The translations under genes and the position numbers were made by a program. 64,000 nt of DNA, from assembly GCF_024539675.1 (NCBI RefSeq), contig NZ_JAHHIT010000009.1, positions 68,044-132,043 of the forward strand, written 5' to 3'. Numbering within the stretch: position 1 is the first letter of the stretch; each line of letters starts with the position of its first letter. Shown here one piece after another: positions 8,187 through 16,337 of the stretch. The DNA is from Streptomyces hilarionis (GTDB lineage Bacteria > Actinomycetota > Actinomycetes > Streptomycetales > Streptomycetaceae). The notes beneath the pieces are model-generated. The model did no database searches and was not told where the DNA came from. It saw nothing but the letters and a program-made list of their open reading frames with translations.

Positions 8187-8660
8187 ATGTCCGGGAACGC
8201 GCGGTCGCGGCTGCTGGACGAGCTGTTCGTGGTCTCCCGCCGGTACATGGCCGCCTACGCGCTGTTCAACCAGGCGCTCGCCGACCGTCTCGGGCTGCAT
8301 CCCACGGATCTGCAGTGTCTGAACCTGCTGGTCCTGGAGCGCGGGCCGGTGACGACGGGGCGGGTCGCCGAACTGACGGGGCTGACCACCGGGTCGGCGA
8401 CCCGGCTGGTGGACCGGCTGGAGAAGGCGGGCTATGTGGCGCGGGAGCGCGACGAGGCGGACCGGCGGCGGGTGCTCGTGGCGACGGTGCCGGAGCGGAC
8501 CGACGAGTTCACGCGGATGTGGGAGCGGCTGGGCGGCGACTGGATGCCGCTCTTCGAGGATCTCGCGGACGCCGAACTCGCCGTGATCGTCCGGCACATG
8601 CGGCGGACGGTGGAGTTCGGGGCGGAGCAGGTCGTGCGGTTGCGGGAAGGCCGGGTCTAG
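8187..8660 (+). CDS. MarR family transcriptional regulator
   Basis: A 157-residue winged-helix regulator. A helical dimerisation N-terminus (MSGNARSRLLDELFVVSRRY) is followed by LHPTDLQCLNLLV, recognition helix GLTTGSATRLVDRLEKAGYV and the wing ARERDEADRRRVLVATVPE, the signature MarR DRR wing. The start is ATG with AAGGGG five bases ahead. Six bases separate its stop from the permease gene, so it heads a three-gene operon and most likely regulates it in response to a small ligand or metal stress. The ligand cannot be read from the sequence. Confidence 0.9.
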   Translation: MSGNARSRLLDELFVVSRRYMAAYALFNQALADRLGLHPTDLQCLNLLVLERGPVTTGRVAELTGLTTGSATRLVDRLEKAGYVARERDEADRRRVLVATVPERTDEFTRMWERLGGDWMPLFEDLADAELAVIVRHMRRTVEFGAEQVVRLREGRV

Positions 8661-8666
8661 GGGCGG

Positions 8667-9692
8667 ATGCAGGAGACGCAGGCACGGCCGTCCGAGGTGG
8701 CGGCCGAAGGGGCGGGCGAGACGGGTGCGGGGCGGGGGCTGCCGCGGCACTGGCCGCTGATGCTGCTGGGCGCGGCGCTGGTGCCGGGCGCGGTGCTGGT
8801 GCTCGTCGGGCGGACGCTGGAGGAGCCCGCGGTCCAGGCGTGGCGGACGGTGTGTCTGGCGGTGACCGTGCAGGCGCTGCCGTTCCTGTTGCTGGGCACG
8901 GCGCTGTCGGGGGCGATCAACGCGTTCGTGCCGGCGAGCGTCTTCGGCCGGCTGCTGCCGAAGCGGGCGGCGCTGGCGGTGCCGGTGGCGGGCGTGGCGG
9001 GGGTGGTGCTGCCGGGGTGCGAGTGTGCGTCGGTGCCGGTGGCGAGCAGTCTGATCGGGCGGGGGGTGACCCCGGCCGCGGCCTTCGCGTTCCTGCTGTC
9101 CGCGCCCGCCGTGAACCCGGTGGTGCTGACGGCGACGGCGGTGGCGTTCCCGGGCAGTCCGCGGATGGTGCTGGCCCGGCTCGTGGCCTCGCTGGTGACG
9201 GCGGCGGCGATGGGCTGGCTGTGGCTGTGGCTGGGCCGGGAGGAGTGGCTGCGGCCGGCGGTGCGGCACTCCGGGCACCGGCCGGGGCACAGCCGCTGGA
9301 CGGAGTTCCGGCGCGGTTTCCAGCACGACTTCCTGCACGCGGGGGGCTTTCTGGTGGTGGGGGCGATGGCGGCGGCGACCTTCAACGTGGCGGTGCCGCG
9401 GTCGGTGCTGGACACGTTCTCGGGTTCGCCGTGGCTGTCGGTGCTGTTCCTGGCGGCCCTGGCGATCGTGCTGGCGGTGTGCAGCGAGGCGGACGCGTTC
9501 GTGGCGGCGTCGCTCAGCGGGTTCTCGCCGGTGGCGCGGCTGGCGTTCATGGTGGTGGGCCCGATGGTCGACCTGAAGCTGATCGCCTTGCAGGCGGGGA
9601 CGTTCGGGCGGGCCTTCGCGGTGCGGTTCTCGGCGGCCACCGCCGTGGTCGCGGTGGTGTGCAGCGCGGTGGTCGGAGGGGTGCTGCTGTGA
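8667..9692 (+). CDS. YraQ/UPF0718-type permease
   Basis: A 341-residue membrane protein with about eight hydrophobic segments in two halves. Each half contains the family's small-residue motif: LPGCECASVPVASSL (Cys117, Cys119) in the first and VCSEADAFVAASLSGF in the second. This two-half arrangement is typical of the UPF0718/YraQ (DUF318) permeases. A soluble basic loop (RHSGHRPGHSRWTEFRRG) separates the halves. The stop overlaps the next start (GTGA), so the two are translationally coupled. Bacillus YcgR/YcgQ are the same pair. The transported solute is not established; a metal or thiol compound is often suggested because of the conserved cysteines. Confidence 0.85.
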   Translation: MQETQARPSEVAAEGAGETGAGRGLPRHWPLMLLGAALVPGAVLVLVGRTLEEPAVQAWRTVCLAVTVQALPFLLLGTALSGAINAFVPASVFGRLLPKRAALAVPVAGVAGVVLPGCECASVPVASSLIGRGVTPAAAFAFLLSAPAVNPVVLTATAVAFPGSPRMVLARLVASLVTAAAMGWLWLWLGREEWLRPAVRHSGHRPGHSRWTEFRRGFQHDFLHAGGFLVVGAMAAATFNVAVPRSVLDTFSGSPWLSVLFLAALAIVLAVCSEADAFVAASLSGFSPVARLAFMVVGPMVDLKLIALQAGTFGRAFAVRFSAATAVVAVVCSAVVGGVLL

Positions 9693-10570
9693 AGCGGTTC
9701 GTGCAGGTGGGGCTGTTGCTGCTCGCGGGGCTGGGGCTGCTGCGCACCTCGCTCTTCACGGACGAGTACCTGCGGTTCGTGAAGGAGGGGATGCGGCCGC
9801 TGCTGGTCGTGTCCGGGGTGCTGCTGATCGGTCTGGCGGCGGCGGAGGCCTGGCCCGGCCGCCGGCCCGCCGGCCACGACGACGGCCACGGTTCCGGCCG
9901 CGGCGGGGACGACGACGGCCACGGTCCCGGCGACGGCGGACACGGCGAGGGCGACGATCGCGGTCCGGGCGAGGGGTGCGGCCCCGCCGTTCCCGGCGCC
10001 CGAGGCCGCGGCCACGGTGACGACCACGGCCCGGCCGCCGCCGGCCACGGGCACGACCACTCCCGGGTGCCGCGGGTCGCCTGGCTGCTGTTCCTGCCCG
10101 TGCTGAGCCTGCTGTTCTACGCGCCGCCCGCGCTCGGCTCGTACACCGCCTCGCGGGAGCCCGCCAAGGTCGTGGCGGTGCAGGAGGACGACTTCGATCC
10201 GCTGCCGGCGGCCTCGCCGCTGCCGATCACGCTCACCGAGTTCACCCAGCGGGTGCAGCAGGACCGTTCGCGGGCGATCAGCGGGCGCACGGTCCGGATG
10301 ACCGGGTTCGTGACGTCCGCCGAGGGGGGCGGCTGGTATCTCACCCGGATCGTCATCAGCTGCTGTGCGGCGGACTCGACCACGCTGAAGGTGCGGGTGT
10401 ACGGGACGGCGGCGCCTAAGGCCGACACCTGGGTGACCGTGGACGGGACCTGGCATCCGGGCGGCACGCTGGGGACGTCGTCGGCGGGGGTGGCCCTCGA
10501 CGCGCGGGGCGTGACGAGGGTGGAGAAGCCCTCCAACGCGTACATGGACGCCGTCCCGCTCGTCGGCTAG
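9689..10570 (+). CDS. TIGR03943/YcgQ-type permease partner with His-rich loop
   Basis: A 293-residue protein starting at GTG 9689, overlapping the permease stop by four bases. Two N-terminal membrane segments (RFVQVGLLLLAGLGLLRTSLF and LLVVSGVLLIGLAAAEAW) are followed by a long His/Asp/Gly-rich loop at about residues 60-125, with repeated DDGHG, GHGEGDDRG and HGHDHSR units. A third membrane segment comes next (VAWLLFLPVLSLLFYAPPALG), then an extracellular domain of about 140 residues with ISCCAADSTTLKVRVYG, characteristic of TIGR03943/YcgQ. The His/Asp loop probably binds divalent metal. It is the obligate partner of the upstream permease in many Gram-positives. Confidence 0.85.
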   Translation: MKRFVQVGLLLLAGLGLLRTSLFTDEYLRFVKEGMRPLLVVSGVLLIGLAAAEAWPGRRPAGHDDGHGSGRGGDDDGHGPGDGGHGEGDDRGPGEGCGPAVPGARGRGHGDDHGPAAAGHGHDHSRVPRVAWLLFLPVLSLLFYAPPALGSYTASREPAKVVAVQEDDFDPLPAASPLPITLTEFTQRVQQDRSRAISGRTVRMTGFVTSAEGGGWYLTRIVISCCAADSTTLKVRVYGTAAPKADTWVTVDGTWHPGGTLGTSSAGVALDARGVTRVEKPSNAYMDAVPLVG

Positions 10571-10626
10571 CGGCCGGCCGGCCGACGAGCGGGGCGGCGG
10601 CCGGCGGCTCGTGGGCGAGGCCCCGG

Positions 10627-11046
10627 CTAGGAGGCCTCCCGGGCGTCGGCGTTGTCCGCGTCGTAGCGTTCGCGGGCCGCGTGGACCTCGTCGAAGTGGG
10701 TCTCCGCCCAGTCCTTCACCGCCGTCAGCAGCAGGGCGAGGTTGTCCCCGAGCGGGGTGAGCTCGTAGTCGACGCGGACGGGGACGGACGGGGTGACCGT
10801 GCGGGTCAGGATGCCGTCGCGCTCCAGCGTGCGCAGGGTCTGGGTGAGCATCTTGGGGCTGACGCCGGCGATCCTGCGGGCCAGGTCGCTGTAGCGCTGG
10901 GGCGCGGGGGCGAGGGCGGAGACGACCAGGCTCACCCACTTGTCACTGAGGCGGTCCAGGAGCTGGTTGGTGGGGCAGCCGCGGATGAAGGCGTCGTACT
11001 CGGTGCGGGCCTGCTCGCGCCGCTGGGCGGCGGTCATGGTGGCCAT
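10627..11046 (-). CDS. HxlR family transcriptional regulator
   Basis: A 139-residue winged-helix protein of the HxlR/QorR/YodB type. The N-terminal GCPTNQLLDRLSDKWVSLVV holds the single conserved cysteine that redox-sensing members use. RYSDLARRIAGVSPKMLTQTLRTLE is the recognition region and VRVDYELTPLGDNL the wing. The start is ATG 11046 with AGGAGA about eight bases upstream; a second ATG lies three codons in. It is divergent from a quinone-oxidoreductase-like gene, the same arrangement as qorR-qor2, and an inverted repeat lies between them, so it probably represses both genes until oxidised or exposed to quinone. Confidence 0.9.
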   Translation of the reverse strand: MATMTAAQRREQARTEYDAFIRGCPTNQLLDRLSDKWVSLVVSALAPAPQRYSDLARRIAGVSPKMLTQTLRTLERDGILTRTVTPSVPVRVDYELTPLGDNLALLLTAVKDWAETHFDEVHAARERYDADNADAREAS

Positions 11047-11085
11047 GGCGACTCTCCTGCCGGTGACGTAGGCACCTTCGGGTAA

Positions 11086-11106
11086 CTACTTCCCCGTGGA
11101 TAGTAG
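11086..11106. promoter_or_regulatory. Candidate HxlR operator
   Basis: CTACT at 11086-11090 and AGTAG at 11102-11106 are exact inverted repeats separated by 11 bases, in the gap between the divergent HxlR and oxidoreductase genes. HxlR-type regulators typically bind TACT/AGTA half-sites. It lies 40 bases upstream of the regulator start and 75 bases upstream of the oxidoreductase start. Confidence 0.5.
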
Positions 11107-11180
11107 CTCTTCCTAGGGTTGTGGCAACGGAGAGGGGGCGGGAAGTCCCCTCGAGGAGCAGACCCTGCAAGGGAGTTGTC

Positions 11181-12176
11181 ATGCGTGCAGTAGTGGTGCG
11201 GACCTTCGGCGGGCCCGAGGTCGTGGAGGTCGTGGACGCCGAACTGCCCGAGCCCGGCGCGCGCCAGGTCCGGATCCGGGTGGCCGCGGCGGCCCTGAAC
11301 CCCGTCGACGCGGGGGTCCGCTCCGGGGTGTTCGGGGGCGCGGGCAAGACGATCGGGCTCGGCTGGGACGTCGCCGGGACGGTGGACGCGGTGGGCGTCG
11401 CCTCCGCGTGGAGCGTGGGGGACGAGGTCGTGGCCCTCGACTACGGGATGGTCAAGCCGCTCGGCACGCACGCGGAGTACGTGGTGGTGGACACGGACGC
11501 GGTGGCGCTCGCGCCGGCCTCGGTGGACGCGGTGCACGCGGCGACGCTGCCGCTCAACGCGCTGACGGCCGTCGGGGCGCTGGATCTGCTGGCGCTGTCG
11601 CCGGGGCAGTCGCTGCTGGTCACGGGGGGTGCGGGGGCGGTCGGCGGCTTCGCCGTCGAGCTCGCCGCGCGACGGGGGCTGAAAGTGGCCGCGCTGGTCC
11701 GTGAGGAGGACGAGGAGTTCGTCCGGTCGCTGGGCGGCACGCGGTTCGCCGGTGGCGCGGAGACGTTCGACGGGGTGCTGGACGCGGCGGTGCTGGGCCC
11801 GCGGGCGCTGGCCCTGGTGCGGGACGGCGGGGTGTACACGGGGGTGATCCCGCAGGCCTGGCCGGCGTCCGAGCGGGGCGTGCGGACCGACGCGGTCGAG
11901 GTGGGCGCCGACGGGGCACGGCTGGCGGAGCTGGTGCGGGCGGTCGACGCGGGGGAGCTGACCCTCCGGGTGGCCGACACGTTCTCCCTGGCCGACGCGT
12001 CGACGGCGCACGCCCGGCTGGCGGAGGGCGGCCTGGCGGGGGCGGCTGGTGCTGGTGCCGTGACGGGGGAGCGGGCGCGAGGCCGGGGCCGGGGTGCGGG
12101 CCCGAGCCGAGCCGGGCCGGGGGCGGGACCGGGCGGAATAGGGGTGGCAGGGGCGCTGTTGGACCGTGTAGTTTAA
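11181..12176 (+). CDS. Zinc-type NADP-dependent quinone oxidoreductase, apparent 3' frameshift
   Basis: As read, 331 residues of an MDR-superfamily NADPH:quinone reductase-like protein. The N-terminal GroES-like fold begins MRAVVVRTFGGPEVVEV, with AALNPVDAGVRSG. The nucleotide-binding motif is VTGGAGAVGGFAVELA. Expected family ends look like GGLRGRLVLVP. Here the frame shifts after GGL at codon 285 (12033-12035) because of one extra G at about 12035-12036; removing it restores CTG CGG GGG CGG and a stop at 12061-12063, giving 293 residues. Unrepaired, the frame adds a 38-residue Gly/Ala/Arg tail. The start is ATG with AAGGGAG six bases ahead. It is divergent from the HxlR gene and probably controlled by it. 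Confidence 0.82.
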   Translation: MRAVVVRTFGGPEVVEVVDAELPEPGARQVRIRVAAAALNPVDAGVRSGVFGGAGKTIGLGWDVAGTVDAVGVASAWSVGDEVVALDYGMVKPLGTHAEYVVVDTDAVALAPASVDAVHAATLPLNALTAVGALDLLALSPGQSLLVTGGAGAVGGFAVELAARRGLKVAALVREEDEEFVRSLGGTRFAGGAETFDGVLDAAVLGPRALALVRDGGVYTGVIPQAWPASERGVRTDAVEVGADGARLAELVRAVDAGELTLRVADTFSLADASTAHARLAEGGLAGAAGAGAVTGERARGRGRGAGPSRAGPGAGPGGIGVAGALLDRVV

Positions 12177-12205
12177 CGGTCAACAACTTTGGAGGGTGAG
12201 CGACC

Positions 12206-13297
12206 ATGCAGTTCGGGATCTTCACGGTGGGCGATGTCACGCCGGACCCGACCACGGGCCGTACGCCGACCGAGGCCGAGCGGATCAAGGCCATGGTCGC
12301 CATCGCGCAGAAGGCCGAGGAGGTCGGCCTCGACGTCTTCGCGACCGGCGAGCACCACAACCCGCCGTTCGTGCCCTCGTCCCCGACGACGATGCTCGGC
12401 TACATCGCCGCGCGGACCCGCAAGCTGATCCTCTCCACCTCCACCACCCTCATCACCACCAACGACCCGGTGAAGATCGCGGAGGACTTCGCGATGCTCC
12501 AGCACCTGGCCGACGGACGCGTGGACCTCATGATGGGGCGCGGCAACACGGGCCCGGTCTACCCCTGGTTCGGCAAGGACATCCGCGAGGGCATCAACCT
12601 CGCCATCGAGAACTACGCCCTGCTGCGCAGGCTGTGGCGCGAGGACGTCGTCGACTGGGAGGGCACGTTCCGCACCCCCCTCCAGGGCTTCACCTCCACG
12701 CCCCGCCCGCTGGACGACGTGCCGCCGTTCGTCTGGCACGGCTCCATCCGCTCGCCCGAGATCGCCGAGCAGGCCGCGTTCTACGGCGACGGGTTCTTCC
12801 ACAACAACATCTTCTGGCCGGCCGACCACACCCGGCGGATGGTCGAGCTGTACCGGGCCCGGTACGCGCACTACGGGCACGGCACGCCCGAGCAGGCCAT
12901 CGTGGGCCTCGGCGGCCAGGTGTTCATGCGCAGGAACTCGCAGGACGCCGTCCGTGAGTTCCGGCCCTACTTCGACAACGCGCCGGTCTACGGTCACGGG
13001 CCGTCCCTGGAGGACTTCACCGACCAGACCCCGCTGACCGTCGGCACGCCGGAGCAGGTCGTCGAGAAGACGCTGAAGTTCCGCGAGTACGCGGGCGACT
13101 ACCAGCGCCAGCTGTTCCTGCTCGACCACGCGGGGCTGCCGCTCAAGACGGTCCTGGAGCAGCTCGACCTGCTCGGCGAGGAGGTCGTGCCGGTGCTGCG
13201 CAAGGAGTTCGCCGTCGGACGGCCGGCCGACGTGCCGGACGCGCCCACCCACCGCTCGCTGCTCGCGCACAAGGAAGCCAAGGAGGTCGTGGCATGA
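12206..13297 (+). CDS. LLM-class flavin-dependent monooxygenase
   Basis: A 363-residue luciferase-like (F420/FMN) oxidoreductase. The beginning MQFGIFTVGDVTPDP is followed by DVFATGEHHNPPFVPSSP, matching the luciferase-family active-site His pair, then LADGRVDLMMGRGNTGPVYPWFG (the FMN-phosphate region). The C-terminal half has LTVGTPEQVVEKTLKFREYAGDYQ. The start is ATG after GGAGGGTGAGCGACC. The 3' end overlaps the next start by four bases (ATGA), pairing it with an FMN reductase that can feed reduced flavin. An AT-richer stretch just upstream (12169-12190) stands out from the surrounding GC and may hold the promoter. The organic substrate is unknown. Confidence 0.9.
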   Translation: MQFGIFTVGDVTPDPTTGRTPTEAERIKAMVAIAQKAEEVGLDVFATGEHHNPPFVPSSPTTMLGYIAARTRKLILSTSTTLITTNDPVKIAEDFAMLQHLADGRVDLMMGRGNTGPVYPWFGKDIREGINLAIENYALLRRLWREDVVDWEGTFRTPLQGFTSTPRPLDDVPPFVWHGSIRSPEIAEQAAFYGDGFFHNNIFWPADHTRRMVELYRARYAHYGHGTPEQAIVGLGGQVFMRRNSQDAVREFRPYFDNAPVYGHGPSLEDFTDQTPLTVGTPEQVVEKTLKFREYAGDYQRQLFLLDHAGLPLKTVLEQLDLLGEEVVPVLRKEFAVGRPADVPDAPTHRSLLAHKEAKEVVA

Positions 13298-13902
13298 GGC
13301 TCGTCGTCGTCTCCGCGGGGCTGAGCGTCCCGTCGTCCACCCGGCTGCTGGCCGACCGGCTGGCGCAGGCGGTGCAGCGGCAGGCCTCCGCCGACGTCGA
13401 GGTCGTGGAGCTGCGCGACCTCGCGGTGGAGATCGCCCACCACTTCACCAACGGCTTCCCCGGGCGCGCGCTCGCCGCCGCCCTGGAGGCGGTGACGGCC
13501 GCCGACGCCCTGATCGTGGTCACGCCGGTGTTCTCCGCCTCCTACAGCGGCCTGTTCAAGTCGTTCTTCGACGTCCTGGACCAGGAGGCGCTGGCGGGCA
13601 AGCCGGTGCTGATCGCCGCGACCGGCGGCAGCGCCCGCCACTCGCTCGTGCTGGAGCACGCGCTGCGGCCGCTCTTCTCCTACCTGCGGGCCGTGGTCGT
13701 CCCGACCGCCGTCTACGCGGCCTCGGAGGACTGGGGCGCGCAGGGACTGCCCGAGCGGATCGAGCGGGCGGCGGGGGAGCTGGTCTCGCTGACGGCCGGC
13801 CGCTCCGCACCCGCGGTGCCGCCCGCTCCCGCGGAGCCCGCCCCGGGCGGGTTCACGGTCGTGCCGTTCGCCGAACAGCTCGCGGCGCTGGCCGGACGGT
13901 GA
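13294..13902 (+). CDS. NADPH-dependent FMN reductase
   Basis: A 202-residue flavodoxin-fold reductase of the CE1759/SsuE type. Features are LVVVSAGLSVPSSTRLLADRL (phosphate-binding loop), VVTPVFSASYSGLFKSFFD (the conserved P-x-Y-x-x-S-x-x-G-L-F-K flavin loop) and GKPVLIAATGGSARHSL. Its ATG overlaps the stop of the luciferase-like monooxygenase, so the two are translated together; the reductase supplies FMNH2 to the monooxygenase. The C-terminus (APAVPPAPAEPAPGGF) is a Pro/Ala linker before a short terminal helix. A hairpin terminator follows eight bases after the stop. Confidence 0.92.
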   Translation: MRLVVVSAGLSVPSSTRLLADRLAQAVQRQASADVEVVELRDLAVEIAHHFTNGFPGRALAAALEAVTAADALIVVTPVFSASYSGLFKSFFDVLDQEALAGKPVLIAATGGSARHSLVLEHALRPLFSYLRAVVVPTAVYAASEDWGAQGLPERIERAAGELVSLTAGRSAPAVPPAPAEPAPGGFTVVPFAEQLAALAGR

Positions 13903-13909
13903 GCAAGGA

Positions 13910-13942
13910 GCGCCGGGCGGGCGCGGACGACCCGCCCGGCGC
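13910..13942 (+). terminator. Hairpin terminator after the monooxygenase/reductase pair
   Basis: GCGCCGGGCGGG (13910-13921) pairs exactly with CCCGCCCGGCGC (13931-13942) around a 9-base loop, just downstream of the FMN reductase stop. Confidence 0.7.
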
Positions 13943-14023
13943 CTCGGTGAGAGCCGAGTAAGAAGGGTGATCGCAGAAGGTCCCCGCCGCCCCGGCCGCC
14001 GGTGGCCAGGGCAGACTGGACGG

Positions 14024-14740
14024 GTGCCTCCCACCGTTCTGCTCGCCGAAGACGACCGCGCCATCCGCCACGCCCTGGAACGCGCCCTGGCCCTGGAGGG
14101 CTACCGGGTCACCGCGGTCGCCGACGGGGTCGAGGCGCTGGCGCAGGCCCACAAGAACCCGCCGGACGTGCTCGTCCTCGACGTCATGATGCCCGGGATC
14201 GACGGCCTCCAGGTCTGCCGGGTGCTGCGCGCCGAGGGCGATCGGACGCCCATCCTGATGCTGACCGCGCTGGTGGAGACCGCCGACCGGATCGCGGGAC
14301 TGGACGCGGGCGCCGACGACTACGTCGTCAAGCCGTTCGACGTCGAGGAGGTCTTCGCCCGGCTGCGGGCGCTGCTGCGCCGCACCGGCTCCGAGACCGC
14401 GCCGCCGCTCCCGCCCGAGCCCCCCAGGCAGTCGCCCGAGCGCCATGTCGAGGCGGCCGGCCTGCGGATGGACCCGCAGGCGCGGCGGGTGTGGCGCGGC
14501 ACGCGGGAGCTGGAGCTGACCCGGACCGAGTTCGAGCTGCTCGAACTGCTCGTGCGCAACGCCGGGATCGTGCTGGACCACTCCACGATCTACGACCGCA
14601 TCTGGGGCTACGACTTCGGTCCCGGTTCCAAGAACCTCGCCGTCTACGTCGGCTACCTGCGCCGCAAGCTCGACCAGCCGGGAGCCCCGCAGCTGATCCA
14701 CACCGTGCGCGGGGTGGGTTACGTGCTGCGGGAGGACTGA
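14024..14740 (+). CDS. OmpR-family response regulator
   Basis: A 238-residue two-domain regulator. The receiver domain (1-120) has acidic pocket Glu9/Asp10/Asp11 (LLAEDDRAIRHAL), phosphoacceptor Asp53 in VLVLDVMMPGIDG, Thr81 and Lys103 in ADDYVVKPFD. A Pro-rich linker precedes the OmpR winged helix (about 145-238): LELTRTEFELLELLVRNAGIV, then GSKNLAVYVGYLRRKLD and HTVRGVGYVLRED. The start is GTG 14024; no good ribosome site is present, but CAGACT lies exactly six bases before it, so the transcript is probably leaderless. The sensor kinase follows 11 bases after the stop. The MprAB/CseBC-like architecture suggests an envelope-stress role, unproven here. Confidence 0.93.
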   Translation: MPPTVLLAEDDRAIRHALERALALEGYRVTAVADGVEALAQAHKNPPDVLVLDVMMPGIDGLQVCRVLRAEGDRTPILMLTALVETADRIAGLDAGADDYVVKPFDVEEVFARLRALLRRTGSETAPPLPPEPPRQSPERHVEAAGLRMDPQARRVWRGTRELELTRTEFELLELLVRNAGIVLDHSTIYDRIWGYDFGPGSKNLAVYVGYLRRKLDQPGAPQLIHTVRGVGYVLRED

Positions 14741-14751
14741 GGGGCGCGGGC

Positions 14752-16233
14752 GTGAGCGGTCCGCGCCGGCTGCGCCGGGCGCTGTCCCGGCCGCGGCCGA
14801 AGCTGGTGTCGCTGCGCACCACGTTCGCGGTGTCCTTCGCGGCCGTGACCGCCGCGGTCACCGTGCTCGTCGGCGTCCTGTCGTACTCGGCGGCCGCCCG
14901 GCTGGTGCGGGTCGACCAGGAGTCGGTGTTCGACGAGGTCGTGCAGGACCTGCGGGACGAGGTGCGCGACCACCGGATGGCGCCGGAGGACTTCTCCTCG
15001 GCGGAGCCCGGCCACGACATCGTGCGGCCGGCCCGCACGGACGTGCAGGTCCTCGGAGCGGACGGCTCGGTCGTGGACGGCGGCAGCCCCGGGCTGCCGG
15101 TCGTGGCCGCCGACCGCGCGGTCGCGGCCGCCCCCGCGGCGGGCGGGATGGCCGTCCACAAGGACGTGAACGTCGGCAGCGACGTCTACCGCATCGCGAC
15201 GGTCTCCCTGGGCGGCGGCCGGGGCGCGGTGCAGGTGGCGCAGGAGTTCAGCGACACCGAGGACCTGCTGCGGGCACTCCAGCAGCGCACCCTGATCCTG
15301 ATGATCGCCGTCGTGACGGCCGCCGGGCTGTTCGGCTGGTGGCTGGCCCGGCGCATCACCCACCGGCTGGTCATCCTCACCACCGCCGCCGAGGACGTGG
15401 CCCGCACCCGCCGCCTCGGCGTCCAGGTGCCCGTCACCGGACACGACGAGGTGGGCCGCCTCGGCCGTGCCTTCGACCGCATGCTGGGCCGGCTCGCGCA
15501 GTCCGAGGAGGACCAGCGGCGGCTCGTCCAGGACGCGGGCCACGAGCTGCGCACCCCGCTGACCTCGCTGCGCACGAACATCTCCCTGCTGCGCCGGATC
15601 GACGAGCTGCCCCCGGACACGCGCGACGAACTGGTCGCGGACCTCACCCAGGAGGCCCGCGAGCTGACCGACCTGGTCAACGAGCTCGTCGATCTCGCGG
15701 CCGGCCAGTCGGACGCCGAGCCGCCGCGCCGGCTGGACCTCGCCGACGTCGCGGAGGAGGTCGCGGGCCTGGCCCGGCGCCGCACCGGGCGGCAGGTGCT
15801 GATCCGGGCGGGCGGCGACACCACCGTCCACGGGCGGCCGGCGATGTTGCAGCGGGCCGTGTCCAACCTGGTGGAGAACGCGACCAAGTTCGACCGGGAC
15901 GGCCGCGCGCCCGTCGAGATCGTCGTCACCGGGCCCGCCCGGCCGGGGGTCGTGCGCGTCGAGGTCTGCGACCGGGGGCCCGGTATCGCCGAGGCCGACC
16001 TGACCCGCGTCTTCGACCGCTTCTACCGGGCCGCGGACGCCCGCTCCCTGCCGGGATCCGGTCTCGGCCTGTCGATCGTCCGCGAGGTGGCCCTCGCCCA
16101 CGGGGGAGCGCCGTTCGCCTTCCGCCGCGCGGGCGGCGGCACCGTGATCGGCTTCACCGCGGGCGGCGGTCTCCCGGACCGCTCCCGGGACGACGACCGC
16201 CCCCACGAGCACCGCGGCCGGCTCCGCCCCTGA
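14752..16233 (+). CDS. Sensor histidine kinase (MprB-like)
   Basis: A 493-residue membrane kinase. TM1 is at about residues 22-45 (TTFAVSFAAVTAAVTVLVGV), an extracytoplasmic sensor loop at about 50-180, and TM2 at about 183-203 (LILMIAVVTAAGLFGWWLA), followed by HAMP. The H-box AGHELRTPLTSLR has His264, the N-box is NLVENATKFD and the G-boxes are DRGPGIAEADLTRVFDRFY and GSGLGLSIVREVA. The start is GTG 14752, 11 bases after the response regulator stop, so they form one operon. The sensor loop has no recognised ligand domain. The last 35 residues are charged and low in complexity. Confidence 0.93.
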   Translation: MSGPRRLRRALSRPRPKLVSLRTTFAVSFAAVTAAVTVLVGVLSYSAAARLVRVDQESVFDEVVQDLRDEVRDHRMAPEDFSSAEPGHDIVRPARTDVQVLGADGSVVDGGSPGLPVVAADRAVAAAPAAGGMAVHKDVNVGSDVYRIATVSLGGGRGAVQVAQEFSDTEDLLRALQQRTLILMIAVVTAAGLFGWWLARRITHRLVILTTAAEDVARTRRLGVQVPVTGHDEVGRLGRAFDRMLGRLAQSEEDQRRLVQDAGHELRTPLTSLRTNISLLRRIDELPPDTRDELVADLTQEARELTDLVNELVDLAAGQSDAEPPRRLDLADVAEEVAGLARRRTGRQVLIRAGGDTTVHGRPAMLQRAVSNLVENATKFDRDGRAPVEIVVTGPARPGVVRVEVCDRGPGIAEADLTRVFDRFYRAADARSLPGSGLGLSIVREVALAHGGAPFAFRRAGGGTVIGFTAGGGLPDRSRDDDRPHEHRGRLRP

Positions 16234-16270
16234 CGCCGGCGCTCGCCCGCCGGACGGGGAAGCGGCGGGC

Positions 16271-16299
16271 TTGAGCACGCGGCGGGGTGGGAATAATAC
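16271..16299 (+). promoter_or_regulatory. Candidate principal-sigma promoter for the SpoIIE phosphatase gene
   Basis: TTGAGC (16271-16276) is separated by 17 bases from TAATAC (16294-16299), one of the best -35/-10 matches in this GC-rich window. The expected start of transcription is about 30 bases ahead of the GTG at 16338. Confidence 0.6.
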
Positions 16300-16337
16300 C
16301 GAAATGCGTGCTTTCGCGCGGAGAGTGAGATGAGCAG

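Noticed and set aside
12206..13902. Part of a natural-product biosynthetic cluster (luciferase-like monooxygenase plus FMN reductase)
   Set aside because: No carrier protein, synthase, or export gene nearby; the pair stands as a simple two-gene operon with its own terminator.
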